Shown piece after piece: positions 38,166 through 49,777 of a stretch of 64,000 bases of DNA (the stretch's first letter is position 1; every line of letters begins with the position of its first letter). Below the pieces are notes generated by a model. It made no database searches and was not told where the DNA came from. It worked only from the letters and a program-made list of their open reading frames with translations. The stretch covers positions 3,137,704-3,201,703 of the forward strand of contig JADCRB010000005.1 of NCBI GenBank assembly GCA_021464245.1, read 5' to 3'. The translations under genes were made by a program, and so were the position numbers. This DNA comes from Carallia brachiata (lineage: Eukaryota; Streptophyta; Magnoliopsida; Malpighiales; Rhizophoraceae).

Positions 38166-38816
38166 AAGGTTCTTAAAACCGAACCGGTCATTAAACCGGA
38201 AAACTGAGAGGTTCAAGGTTCAACCAGTTCGACTGGTAAAACCGCGGTTAAACCGGTAAAACCGGTATTTAATATTAAATATATAAAAATTAAATTTTTA
38301 TATAGCTTATATAATTATATAAAATGTTATATTATATAAGAATGATAATAAATATTTAAAATAAAGTATATTTTAAGAATTATACTAATATTTACATACA
38401 TTAAAGATATTACAATTAGTATATTTAACAAAATATAATTTATAAAAATTAATTTAAAAAATAATATTTATAAATAGTGATTAAATATTAATTTTTAAAA
38501 TTTAAAGATTAAATTGAAAATTTTAATCAATTGAGGACTAAATTAGAATTTTTAGTTAAAATTAGAGTTTTAATTATAATTTAGATAAAATTTTGGGTTA
38601 AATTATAATTTAAAATTTTTTAACTTAAATTGAACCGGTTCACCCGGTTCAACCGGTCCCGGTTTTCCCGGTTCTTGACCGGTTTTTCAGGTTCTTGACC
38701 GGTTTTTTCCGGTTCGGTCCGAATTTCATTTTTAGACTTGAACCGGACCGGACCTAGGACCGGTTCTCAATTTTTCCGGTTGAACCGGCCGGTCCGGTCC
38801 GGTTTTCAATTCCATG
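38166..38816. mobile_element. Mutator-like non-autonomous element with CCGGTT arrays and perfect 9-bp target duplication
   Basis: GCCTGAAGT stands immediately outside both ends (38157-38165 and 38817-38825), a perfect 9-base duplication typical of Mutator-like elements. The ends AAGGTTCTTAAAACCGAACC and, inverted, CATGGAATTGAAAACCGGAC are related. Both termini are packed with AACCGG/CCGGTT motifs, about five at the left and more than ten at the right. The core is very AT-rich and non-coding. The length is 651 bp. An inverted copy begins at about 63500. Confidence 0.85.
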
Positions 38817-38825
38817 GCCTGAAGT

Positions 38826-39539
38826 CGGTGATCCATCTATCTCTATGACGAATATTAGAATCCAGGCAATCAAATTTGCTGATTATCAATGCAGAGCAGG
38901 GATTGTTCCCATATTATACTTTCCTTTCTTTGTATGACCAAAAATTACCTAAAAAATAAATTTCAAGCAATTTGATCCCGTGGTCTGTGCAAGTGAAACA
39001 ATTTCTATTCCAGATAAAAGAAATAGCCCCAAGATCTCCTGAAACTAAAGAGAACTTGTAGACAAAAGTTAATGAAGAAATTTTTAATCTGAAATCTGTT
39101 CCAAGTCTCTATGTTTTCAATATCAGTATACATAAATGCAAGTGAGCTCTGCAAATGTGCCAGATAGAACTTGCATTTGTCTGGTTGACACTTAGATTGC
39201 AAGTCAAAAGGTATCCTTTTGACATAAACTAGCTATAGTTGTGACTAAAGCAAAAGAGACAGATTAGTCTCAAACAGTATACAACGAGAACGTTAGAAAT
39301 ACAATCACCAGGCCTAACAAATCCTTCGCGTTGAACCTATATATGATGGACATTCTAGTCTCAAGGAGACATGTTATGCTGTTATGGAATGAACCTGAAA
39401 CCTGCTACTCAGCATGGCTAAGTATGTGCATTGAAATCGCTTATAATAGTGTATACTAACCACAACAAAGCTAAATGACACCAATCAACCAATCTATATA
39501 GCAGGATATAAAATCCTAGGTTTGATGATAAAACTAAGA
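38826..39539. other. Downstream region of the SRO gene
   Basis: Expected to contain the 3' untranslated region of the minus-strand SRO gene. No independent coding frame is supported. Confidence 0.4.
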
Positions 39540-40973
39540 TTAAGGAAATGACTCATAACGCTGCACCTGGTCTCCGTAAGAATAGACTATTGAATTATAC
39601 AGCCTTTCCCCAGCAATCTGCCTCAATCTCTGGAACAGTTGTTGCTTTTCGATCCTTTTTGCCTGCAATTTAACATATTTAAGGAGCCTTCAAACCTCTA
39701 GACAGGAAAATAAACATCTCACATTGCATATCATTGGAAATCTAAAGTATAGAATCCTTACTCGAAAGTCATCCCAGGATATGAATAACAACTCCAGCCT
39801 AGGAGGATCCAGAAAACTTGCAAATGAAGACACCAGAACAGTAAAGCTTGTCGGTGTTGACCAGAGTCTCAAACCTAGACAATTAATTTCACAAACCGAA
39901 AAAAAAAAAAAGTTCATAATCTTAGATTTGAAAGCATAGCTATGTAAAACATCAAGGTTTGAGTAAATATGGAAAGACGGGAACGACCACCTTCGCTTAC
40001 CTTGGCTGGAAGGTTGCTTGAAACTTATGATGTAACTGGGATAGATGTGAGAATTCATGAAAGCGCTCCACACAATATACCTCCTAGGTGCTAAAAGATT
40101 GTCAATGCCGGAATCGAACTCTGCGGATTTGGGATGAAATTGCTTTGAACGGGCAGGAATAGCTTCCGTCTTCCCCAATATCACACGGCAGAACAACAAA
40201 TGCCTTAGGCCATTCTCATCAGCGACCGAAGATGCCAAGCTGTGAAGTATACAGCAAGCATTATAACAATGGTGAACTCAACTTTTCTCCGATTATGCAC
40301 AAATACAATAACAAAAACACAATTCCTAAAGCCAAAAATTGACAACTCTGCTCAATTTGGTCACAACTCACAACTAATAATCAAAATTTCGCCTATTTCT
40401 TTCTCATATTGCATCCAACCATCCCATACACACATAATAAATAAATAAATAAATAAATATTTTCATCAAATTTATGAATGCAAATGAGAGCAAAGATCAC
40501 CTGTCAATCAGAAAAGGGTAGAGATGAATTCCAAACCCATATGATACATCACTGGCTGCATTTTCACCGCGTAGACTAAATCCATGAGCCAAGATCCTAC
40601 AAATTTCCTCCCGGGAAGCACCATACCAAGCATACCTGACATTGGCATCGCCACCACACTTTCTACCCACCGCATGCTCAAATATAAGAAAAGATTGCAA
40701 CCGAGCCTGCCCCACCAAGCCCCCGCCCAATTTCTTGTGTATAGCCACAATCTCCACGTTTCCTGAAAGCCCTATCATACCCACAAAAAAAGTCCTCTGA
40801 ATCACGATGAGCTCGCGGCTTCCTTCAACAATCTTGACCCATCCATGGCGAGTAAAAGCCTGGAATTGATCCGGATTCGAGCCAACCTCATCGTTATCGG
40901 AATCTGAATGCAGATTACCGTCGTAATCATCAATTATTATTGACGTTCGGTCTCCTATACCAACTTGTTCCAT
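39540..40973 (-). CDS. SRO: SRO (similar to RCD-one) protein with PARP-like and RST domains
   Basis: SRO proteins are plant stress regulators that bind transcription factors. Four exons join cleanly: 40973-40501, 40239-40001, 39874-39762 and 39662-39540, giving 315 residues in one unbroken frame. The N-terminus has an acidic, low-similarity leader (MEQVGIGDRTSIIIDDYDGN). A PARP-catalytic-like domain covers about residues 60-235, with ARLQSFLIFEHAV, YAWYGASREEICRILAHGFS, GFGIHLYP, HLLFCRVILG and RYIVWSAFMNSHIYPSYIISF. A C-terminal RST domain includes LWSTPTSFTVLVSSFASFL, LELLFISWDDFR and QQLFQRLRQIAGERL. There is no WWE domain, so it is of the short SRO2/3/5 type rather than RCD1/SRO1; such proteins usually lack ADP-ribosyl transferase activity. 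A CTGACAG acceptor directly before the ATG suggests a leader intron. Confidence 0.92.
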
Positions 40974-42669
40974 CTGTCAGTTCAAAGAAACCCACATTCA
41001 GAATCAAAAACACAGAACCAACCCACCTAGCAATTTCACACCAAGATTCAAAATTTCTACTGAAAATCCACTTATGGACCCAAATTTCAACGCCCCATCA
41101 AGCAAAACTCCTATGCAAACTCCTTTAACATCATCAAATATGCATATAGATACATACATATACCCCAAAATGCCAACGAAAACAAAGAACTTGTAAAAGA
41201 AAATCAACAGCCGAAAAAAACTTTTGTCAATAAACAAAAATTAAAATAGAGAAGCACAGGAAACAAGAACAGGAACTAAACATGCACGGAAAGAAGAAGA
41301 AGAAAAAGAAGACCTCTTTGGTATTATTAGTGACTCGCTTGCAAGTTTGTGTTTCTTGACAGTGGTTTCTTGAAGAAGGAACCAGAGGTTCAAACAAAGA
41401 GGAAAAGAAATTAACGAAATAAAAAAATAGAAAGAAAAGAAACTAAGATACGGCTAGTTTGCCATATGCACAGAGAAGGAGAGATCATGTACATGTAGGA
41501 AAGGCTGCATACACACACACACACATATATAAATATACGCATAAACACATGGTGGATGGTCATTTTGGCCGTATAGAGAGAGACAGAGAGAGAAGAGATT
41601 TTCATGCCGTTGTTTACAATTCGAATCGAAATCAGAGTTGCATTAGGAGGAAGGACACATAAATTAGGAAGACATTATTTTTATTTTTTTTCAAGTATAT
41701 CGGTTATTATATCTATAAATTCAGACATCTTATTATACATATTACCTATCAATGAAATCTAGCATTTTATTAAGGGAAGATTTATAGGTACTAGGACTCT
41801 GACCTGTGCCTCTTAGCATGAAAATGCAACGGCTTATTAGGAGGACATTATTACTCATTGGTAGGATTTTGAGCATTGATATGTCCAAGCTTGATTATTT
41901 TTAACAAACAAGGATAAAAATAAAGCTTATTAACGATGTTGGTTGGTAACTAATCCAGCTCGAGCCAAATTTATTGTTATTAAATCGATTTATGAGTTTT
42001 TTTTTTAAGGACTGGTTTAACTTTGTAATATTAAAAAATAATTAAAATTGCCAAAATTTATTGTTATAAATAGAATGAAAAAGACAAAATAGTTTACTTT
42101 AATAAAACAAATCAATTAAATAATTATTATTTAATTCTAGTTTATACGAATGAGTTTAAATGAGTTGAGATTATTCTTTACTTAAAATTGTTCGTTTATC
42201 AAATGAATTTTAAAAGCTTGAGTATTGCTTGTTTATACAGAAGAACGAATTCGAACAAACTTTTATCAAACCAAACCATCCAAATTTTACCAAAGGTGCC
42301 TGCTCATTTGCAATCCTACGCATTGAATGTGTAGGTGTTGGTGTAATTGTTTTACTTGGATTGCGAATTTTTGAGGTGCTCCTTCGTAATACAATTTACG
42401 CATCTTGTGTGGGAAAATAATGCTAATAAACTCAAGTATTCATTTAGGGAACTCTTTTTTTTTTTCACAAATAAAAATTGCAAAATAAGAATAGCCCAAT
42501 TAGCCAAGGAAAAAGGGTCATAATTTTGATGCCTTGTTGAATGTATGAGTTTCAAGTTTTCATCGAATTTTATATATATATATATTTGATGTCTATAAAT
42601 TATAACTCAGTTAGTATTAGACGTAATTTTAAAATTGAAGGTTTTGAATTAAAACCTCGGCTAAAATTA

Positions 42670-42670
42670 A

Positions 42671-42711
<41 letters not shown>
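42670..42711 (+). repeat. (TA)n microsatellite
   Basis: About 21 TA units interrupted once by TG. Just left of it (42598-42660) lies a tRNA-like SINE remnant with AACTCAGTTAGTATTAGAC and AGGTTTTGAATTAAAACCT. Confidence 0.85.
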
Positions 42712-43723
42712 TTTAATTTTAAAAAAATTATAATATAATTAATAAAAAAGAGAGATATGAGAATAACAGATCTGAAATTCGACCATTCAGTCATGTCAAA
42801 AGCACGACCCAGTCGTGCCAGTCATGCCAATGGCAGGTCTCAGCTTGGCCCAGGCCGACACTTTTATAAGTCCAATTATAAATTGGGCTACTTAAACTAG
42901 GAATGAAAAGTTGACATAAAGAATTATAATTTTGCTGCCGGCTGTTAATGTGAAGTTTTGTCATATTTTACGTGAAGTTAATTTTAGTACTGACTGATTA
43001 GTAAATTATGTTTATTCGTTTGATTGGGATTTTCATTTGTTAATTATTTTATCATTTGGTTTGCTTCATATTTTGTATTAAGATATCATTGGGGTCCATT
43101 AATCTCACGGTATTCGTTAGTCTTGTAATGTGTTGTTAATACCACCTTTTAAATAAAAAAAAAGAATTATAATTTTAAAAACTACTATATGAATATGCTT
43201 AGAATTGTTAAGAGTAGAAGACCATTGATAAGATTATTCTATTGTGAGCTAATGTAATCATATCATCGTATGTATATGTATGACCAGCATATCACATAAG
43301 GAAGACCATCAAAAAGAGGGTCCCAAAAAAAAAAAAAAGAAATGCATACAAAAATTCCTTTCTCTAACTAATTGAGTTTTTAGATTAGTCCACCACAAAA
43401 AGAAAAAGTTTTTAGAAAAAAATTCAGAATTATTATTACTATATATTTGTTTATTACGAGAATTATTAAATTATAAATTATAAATCTTATAATTTTTTTT
43501 TATTCTCATAAATCTTATATTTTTATATTTATAATTAAAACTTTAGACATATAACAAATAACTAAATTTTTACTGTTGAGTATCTCCTAAAAGACAAGCA
43601 TGATTTTTTTGCCAATAAAATTTTTGTTATTTTAATCTGAATTTTGATATTAATAATGATATCTTGCCTCCGTTGCAAAAATTTCAAAGATCAATTGTTG
43701 GGTCAGACATTAGTCACGTGATT

Positions 43724-43795
43724 TAATGGTATGGCAGCTAAACTCTTATTAGTTGAGTTCAAACCTAAGTAAAACCATTCAGAGTTCAATTTTCT
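43724..43795 (+). repeat. tRNA-derived SINE remnant
   Basis: TTTAATGGTATGGCAGC resembles an A box and TGAGTTCAAACCTAAG a B box, spaced as in tRNA-derived promoters. There is no clear tail or target duplication, so this is tentative. Confidence 0.4.
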
Positions 43796-44925
43796 TTTAC
43801 CAACAGAAGAAGAGAAAGAAACAATCTTGTCGAGAGTTCATTACCTAGGCTCAATAGATACACAACCAAAATTAGAGGTGTTAAATTTTGATCTGATTTG
43901 ATTTAATGAATTGACGTGAATTCGGTACATTTAGAAAAACTTGGCTCGAATTTAATTTAAAAGTAGCTTGACCTAAAAATTTAATGTCAAACACAAGTAT
44001 AAGACTCAACTTACAACTATTAGTGACTTGATTTTTTTTTAAGAAAACAAAGAATAAAATAAAGAATTATAACATTTGAATCATAAATTTTATCTTACAA
44101 AAAACAAAAATTCTATTATTTTCACTATAAATTTTAATCATAAATTCTTTTCAAAATATTTTTAAATTTTTATAAATTTTCAAATTTTATTATGAGTTAT
44201 TAGATTTTTTTTTAAAAATTTTGAATTATTTTTTGATTATCTATTTTTTATTTTAAAAAACTTTTACAACTTTTTTTAAAATTTTAAATTCTCTAAACTT
44301 TTTTTTATAAAATATCACATTATTATTCAAAGTGATTGAAACTCAAAATAATCTCACTCAAATATGACCCATCACTTATTTCTGAGTTGCAAAATGAACC
44401 CGTATTAGGAATCCAGCCCGACCCTGCTATCTTCGCTTTGCGCGGTAACCCGAAACTCATGGAGAGGAGAGAGAGAGGCACTGTCCAAAATAACAGAAAA
44501 AAACAGACAGAGGCAGTTGGAATGAATGAATGAAAGAGAGAGAATACAACCTATGCAACAGCAAACAATTGGACAATTTTTTTGTTTTTCTGGGGGTTGT
44601 CATAAAAAACTTTAATCTGGGTTTGCAAAAAATCAAGATTCTCATTGCCTGGTTGCATGTTTTTAATTTTCTTTTTTTTAAAAAAAAAAATTGTGGGCAT
44701 TTTCAATCATTGTTTGATATCTGTGAAAGCTTATTTATTTATTTATTTATTTTTTTGTACAGCTGATTCTGAAGAATTGTTCATATTTTTGTTTAGATAG
44801 ATTGAAACTACTAGGATTTGGTTGCTTTCTTCTTGTTTTATTTTATTTTATTTTTAATTTTCATCCAAAAACAATAAGAGGAAAGTCTGGTTTAGGAGGA
44901 GGAGGAGGAACAGAAGAGAAGGATC

Positions 44926-47900
44926 ATGTCAACGGCAGCTTCAATGGATGCCACAACTCCTCCGCCGGAGGCTGGCTCGTCGCTGTCGCCGCCTCCGCCT
45001 GGAGGAGAGTCTAGCAAATTAGGCCCTCCACCATCTTCTAGTGTAGGTGAAAATTCCCCACCATCACCCCCACCATCTCCTTCTCCTCCTCCTCCATCAC
45101 CACAATCACCACCGCCTCCAGCTCCTAGTCCCCCACCGCACTCAAAAAGTCCGCCACATTCGGAGCCTCCCAAATCATCACCATCACCATCACCACCCCC
45201 ACCAATACCATCACCACCACATTCTTCTCCTGTTTCTCCTCCTCCAGCTGTGTTCATTCCACCCCCTACATCTGGCCATGCCTCTCCTCCTCCTCCTCCT
45301 ACCTTAACAACCCCACCGCCTACTGCGGTATCTCTTTCTCCACCGGCTGTAATCCTATCTCCATCTCCACCAGCAGCAGAATCTCTACCACCTCCAACTG
45401 CTCCAGCTACAAATGTGCCACCAATTTCACCAGGTTTAATCCCACCTCCACCAGCTGACCTCCCCTTAACGCCACCTGTATCCACTAGTCCTCCTGTTCA
45501 TGGCGGCTCACCGGCTGGCCATTCGACCTCCACCTCCAGCAATGCAAAAAGTTCTAATCTTTCTGGCACCCCCACCGCAAATGGGAATGATGCTGGTGGA
45601 ACTACCTCAACCAAGGTTGTGGCTGGTGGGGTTGTGGCAGCTGCGGTGCTTCTTGGATTAATTGCTATCTTTTTTGTTGTTAGGATTAAGAGAAAAAGAC
45701 AGAAGCCTTATGCTTCCCACAACATGGTGCCACCCACTAGTTATACTGTAAATACAGGTAAACTTTTTTTTGGTTAGTTTCAGGCTCCAGGATGCTGAAT
45801 ATCTAATGATGTAATTTGGCTTTTTTTTTGCTTTTTGGTTATGCAGCTGGTTACTATTCTGGTCAAGCAATCACTCCTATGGCTCTCACCCTCCACATTT
45901 CGGGGCCGGCGGAGATAGTTTGGGGAGTCAAAGGGGAATTTGTATATGGGAGGAGATCCAGAATCTGGTGTTATAGGTGGTTCTAAGAGCATTTATGCTT
46001 ATGATGAAGTGATGGAAATGACTAGTGGATTTGCTCGTCAGAACATTATTGGTGAGGGTGGGTTCGGATGCGTTTACAAAGGGCGGATGTTAGATGGGAG
46101 AGAGGTGGCCGTGAAGCAGCTCAAGGCTGGTAGCGGACAAGGGGACCGTGAATTCAAGGCCGAAGTTGAGATAATTAGTCGTGTTCATCATCGACATTTA
46201 GTCTCTTTGGTTGGCTATTCCATGTCAGACCATCAACTAATGCTTATCTATGAATTTGTTCCTAATAAAACATTGGAGCATCATTTGCACGGTAGGTGAT
46301 TTTTTGTTTTCTCTGATTCAGCGCAGAAAAGTTGCCTTATTTTGTGAACTAAATATGAAGCTGCTTTTTGCCAACAGAAAAGGGATTGCAAGCGTTGGAT
46401 TGGCCTAAGAGGCTCAAAATTGCCATAGGTTCTGCAAAGGGTTTGGCATATTTACACGAAGACTGTATGTACTTCTCCATCTTCTCGTTCTTAGATAGGA
46501 GTCCATATGTGCGTATGTGTGTATGTGTCATTGTTCAAAAGCGACTTTAATCTTTTGAATTCTCTGATTATGTTTCTTCTTGTAAGATGATCTGTTTGTC
46601 ATGAAGCAGGTATCAGTATAAATGTTAATTATCAGCCAAATATGCAAAAGGGAAGCCTTCTGATATGTTTTGCTTTTCATGATCATTTTGTAGGTCATCC
46701 AAAAATCATTCACAGAGACATTAAATCAGCGAACATTTTGTTGGATAATGATTTTGAAGCTCAGGCAAGTATTTCATTTTCTCTGTCGACAATTTTCTAC
46801 TTCATGCCACACTCAAGTGCAATATGTCTAAGCAAGATGTTCTAAAAACACTGTACTGGGATGTAATGCAATGACTTTAAGTGTATTAAGTGTGTGTGTG
46901 CGTGTGTGTGTATATAGCAATTCTTAGTCTATTGTTGTTTACCAGACATATTAAGCCTAACTTGTAGTCTTGCTCTATGATTTCTACAGGTTGCAGATTT
47001 TGGGCTTGCCAGACTGAATGATACTACCCAGACCCATGTATCAACTCGAGTCATGGGCACATTTGGGTAGGTTTTGACAGTTTTAGTACTTAGATTCATT
47101 GTGTTATGCTGGTAACCTTCTTATGGTCATTTGACCCACCAAGTTTCTGAACCAAAAATTCCTTCATTGGAAATTTTACTGTAGATTCTCCATGTAGCTC
47201 ATTTGAATGATTATTTGGCATATGCTTCTTCCCATCCAATTATTGAAACACATTCTAGACCTTAAACCTATAACAGCAATAAAGCCATAATCATTAATTT
47301 AATTTGAGTCGACAGGATTTGCCGTCAACTTAATGAAAATATTGTGTTTGTACAGAACTTCAGTCCGACATCTCAAATCAGTCATCTAGCCCTTTATGAA
47401 GGAACATATTAGTATAATGCACAGCTTAGTGTTTAATTTCAACAATACTAAATCTTGTGTAATTTTGGCATGTGCTTCTAGCCTTTTCCTAATTTCCACT
47501 TTGGATTCAGGTACTTGGCACCAGAGTATGCATCAAGCGGCAAACTAACAGATAGATCTGATGTATTTTCATTTGGAGTTGTGCTCCTAGAGCTAATAAC
47601 TGGGCGCAAGCCAGTTGATCCAACTCAGCCTCTAGGCGACGAAAGCCTGGTTGAATGGGTATGAATCAGTTTTTGAATCACATATGTTGGTTAATTTTCG
47701 TTTCTCAATCGAGCTTATTGCTTCAAAAGCATGCCTCGGCATCTAAATGAGCCTAAGTTATCAATGTTTCTCTGAATTTCTTCACTGAATCAAATCTCAA
47801 TTCAGCTAGCCCTCTTGCAGAATTGTGGTTAGCAACAAGCCTGAACGATAACGTCATAAATTTACTTTTCAACTTCAAGAAAAACACTTAAGAAAGAAAA

Positions 47901-48901
47901 AGTAGATTATTTCTGTCAATTTCCTCATGCCAAGTGTAGCTATATACGTATCCTTTTTGCCTGGTTATTGTCCTTGAGGAGCGGCCAATGTTTTAGGCAA
48001 TCTCGATGTTTTTCATGGCAACCTCTTCGTCAAAATGTGAGATGTTAATTAGGAAGTTGCCTATTTAGCATGCATGATCTGTTCAGCTTGATGCTACGCA
48101 TGCTTCTAGTTAAGAGTTGTCTTAATATAGATATCTATTATACTTTTCCCATTTAGCGCCTCATTTCAGAAATGCACAACAATAAAGCATGCATATTTTG
48201 TATGTCCAACTTCATTCAATTTGAACCATGTGTTTATGATTCCTGCAGGCTCGTCCACTCCTTGTTCGTGCAGTTGAAACTGGTGATATTAGTGAATTAG
48301 TCGATCCACGGCTTGAGAAGAACTATGTAGAGAGTGAAATGCTCAGAATGGTAGATACAGCTGCAGGTTGCGTTCGCCATTCTGCTCCAAAGAGGCCCCG
48401 CATGGTGCAGGTGATGTTGAATTTTAGTCCATTATCTATTCGTGTAATTCAGAGAATTCTTCATAGTTTTTGGATCAGTTTGGGGATAAATAAACTGACC
48501 TATGAAATGATAGAAAAGTATAGCCTGATAATCATTTTCTTTTCTGATAAGCATAATTAATAGTGTATGTTGGACTTGGACAATAGTTTTAGCCTGAAAA
48601 GAAGACTTTTTTTTTTTTTTTTTCCATCCTGGTTTAGGTGGTCAGAGCATTGGATTCTGAAAACGAAATGTCTGATCTCTCAAATGGGGTGAAATACGGT
48701 CAGAGCACAGTATATGATTCTGGTCAGTACAATCAAGAAATTATGAATTTTAGAAGGATGGCACTTGGCAGCAAAGAAGGTGCAGAATTTAACACTTACA
48801 GTGGAGAATACAGCTCAAGAGATGCATCCCAGGGATTAAGCTCTAGTGGCTACACGAGCGGCGAGTCAGAAACTCGAGCCATGAACCGAGCTCGCAGATA
48901 A
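44926..48901 (+). CDS. PERK: Proline-rich extensin-like receptor kinase (PERK), two frameshifts in exon 2
   Basis: PERKs are plasma-membrane Ser/Thr kinases with an extensin-like wall-facing domain, linked to wall sensing and growth control. Exons: 44926-45757, 45847-46291, 46378-46464, 46694-46764, 46990-47066, 47511-47658, 48249-48410 and 48638-48901, about 695 residues. Residues 12-190 are Pro/Ser-rich (SPPPP-type units). One membrane span lies at about 231-252 ([20 protein letters not shown]), followed by RIKRKR. The kinase has [37 protein letters not shown] and APEY, then ARPLL and [13 protein letters not shown], and a C-terminal tail (GYTSGESET). Exon 2 needs one base restored near 45885 (ITP then YGSHPPHFG) and one near 45938 (SQRG then [11 protein letters not shown]). 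The intron after exon 4 starts GCAAGT, a GC-AG intron. Confidence 0.92.
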
Positions 48902-49777
48902 AGTGGCACCCAAAGCAACTGCCATGACCTTCATTTTAAATGAAGATGAGAAAGTCACGTTAAAGATGCTATTGAACATATTGAGAAAATGCTGCAATCA
49001 GAGGCCCTATCAAAAGAAGCTTTGCACTTGGAATGGTTTGAACTGATCAGCGTAAAACATGGTGTTTCATTGCCATGAAAATCAACTGGATTGTACAGAT
49101 AACTCTGACAAGCAGTTGGAGGAAGCCTGTCAAATGTGGCTCACTCAGGTTGCTGAAGGTTCATTTGTTGTCTTCTTTCTTGGCGTGATCAGAACCAACA
49201 ATCGGGTCTGTGGTGATGGTGGAGCAACGTGGATACAATTTTGAGTGCATATACTTCTTCAGAGAAAACCCTGATTGTGATGTCAATTTAAATCTAATCC
49301 CAATGCCTGTATCGGTTACCCTTATCTCTAAAGACTGCATTCTTGGACAATTTTTTGCTACTCAAGGATCTTCTACTACCACTCCTAACACTACTACATA
49401 AATTGCAACAACTGTGCTTGACATGCTTATGGATGAAATAGAGGGTGTTAACTGAAAACAATCAATTGCTTTGTAAGAACAGAAAGGACCATACAAGGAG
49501 CTCAATCTTTTTGTTTTTTTTTGTTTTTGTTTTTTGTTAAGTAAGCAAACTTACAAAAAAGATCTTTATGACAATTCTGCAAATAAACGAAGCCATGGTA
49601 AAATGTGGGGTAACAGTTAGGTTTCAGCTTGATAAGGAGCTTCCATCTTTTCACAACTGGATGTTGTGAGCCTGTGTTCGCTGAACGCAGCGAAATAAAG
49701 GAAAATTGATGAATCGAGGAGCAGTGTTCAGTTTCTGCAATCAGATAGTATCCCCTGCACCCTGCCTTAGACTATTT
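48902..49777. other. Tail-to-tail spacer of the PERK and bHLH genes
   Basis: It should contain both 3' untranslated regions. The open frames at 49059-49244 and 49210-49401 are not conserved coding sequence as far as I can tell. The T-rich run near 49510-49540 is unremarkable. Confidence 0.45.

Larger units (their letters stand above)
40974..44925. other. Divergent intergenic region between the SRO and PERK genes
   Basis: It should contain both promoters and leaders: the SRO leader on the left, and on the right a purine-rich transcript-like stretch (44455-44540, 44895-44925) before the kinase ATG. Simple repeats: (CA)n near 41510-41524, (TA)n at 42670-42711, TTTA repeats near 44733-44751. A SINE-like remnant is listed separately. 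No other gene is supported. Confidence 0.45.

Noticed and set aside
45047..45307. His/Leu-rich open frame on the plus strand
   Set aside because: Out-of-frame reading of the same proline codons of the PERK gene.
44892..45485. 197-codon Gly-rich open frame on the minus strand
   Set aside because: It is the antisense shadow of the Pro-rich codons of PERK exon 1; Gly-rich frames always appear opposite CCN repeats.
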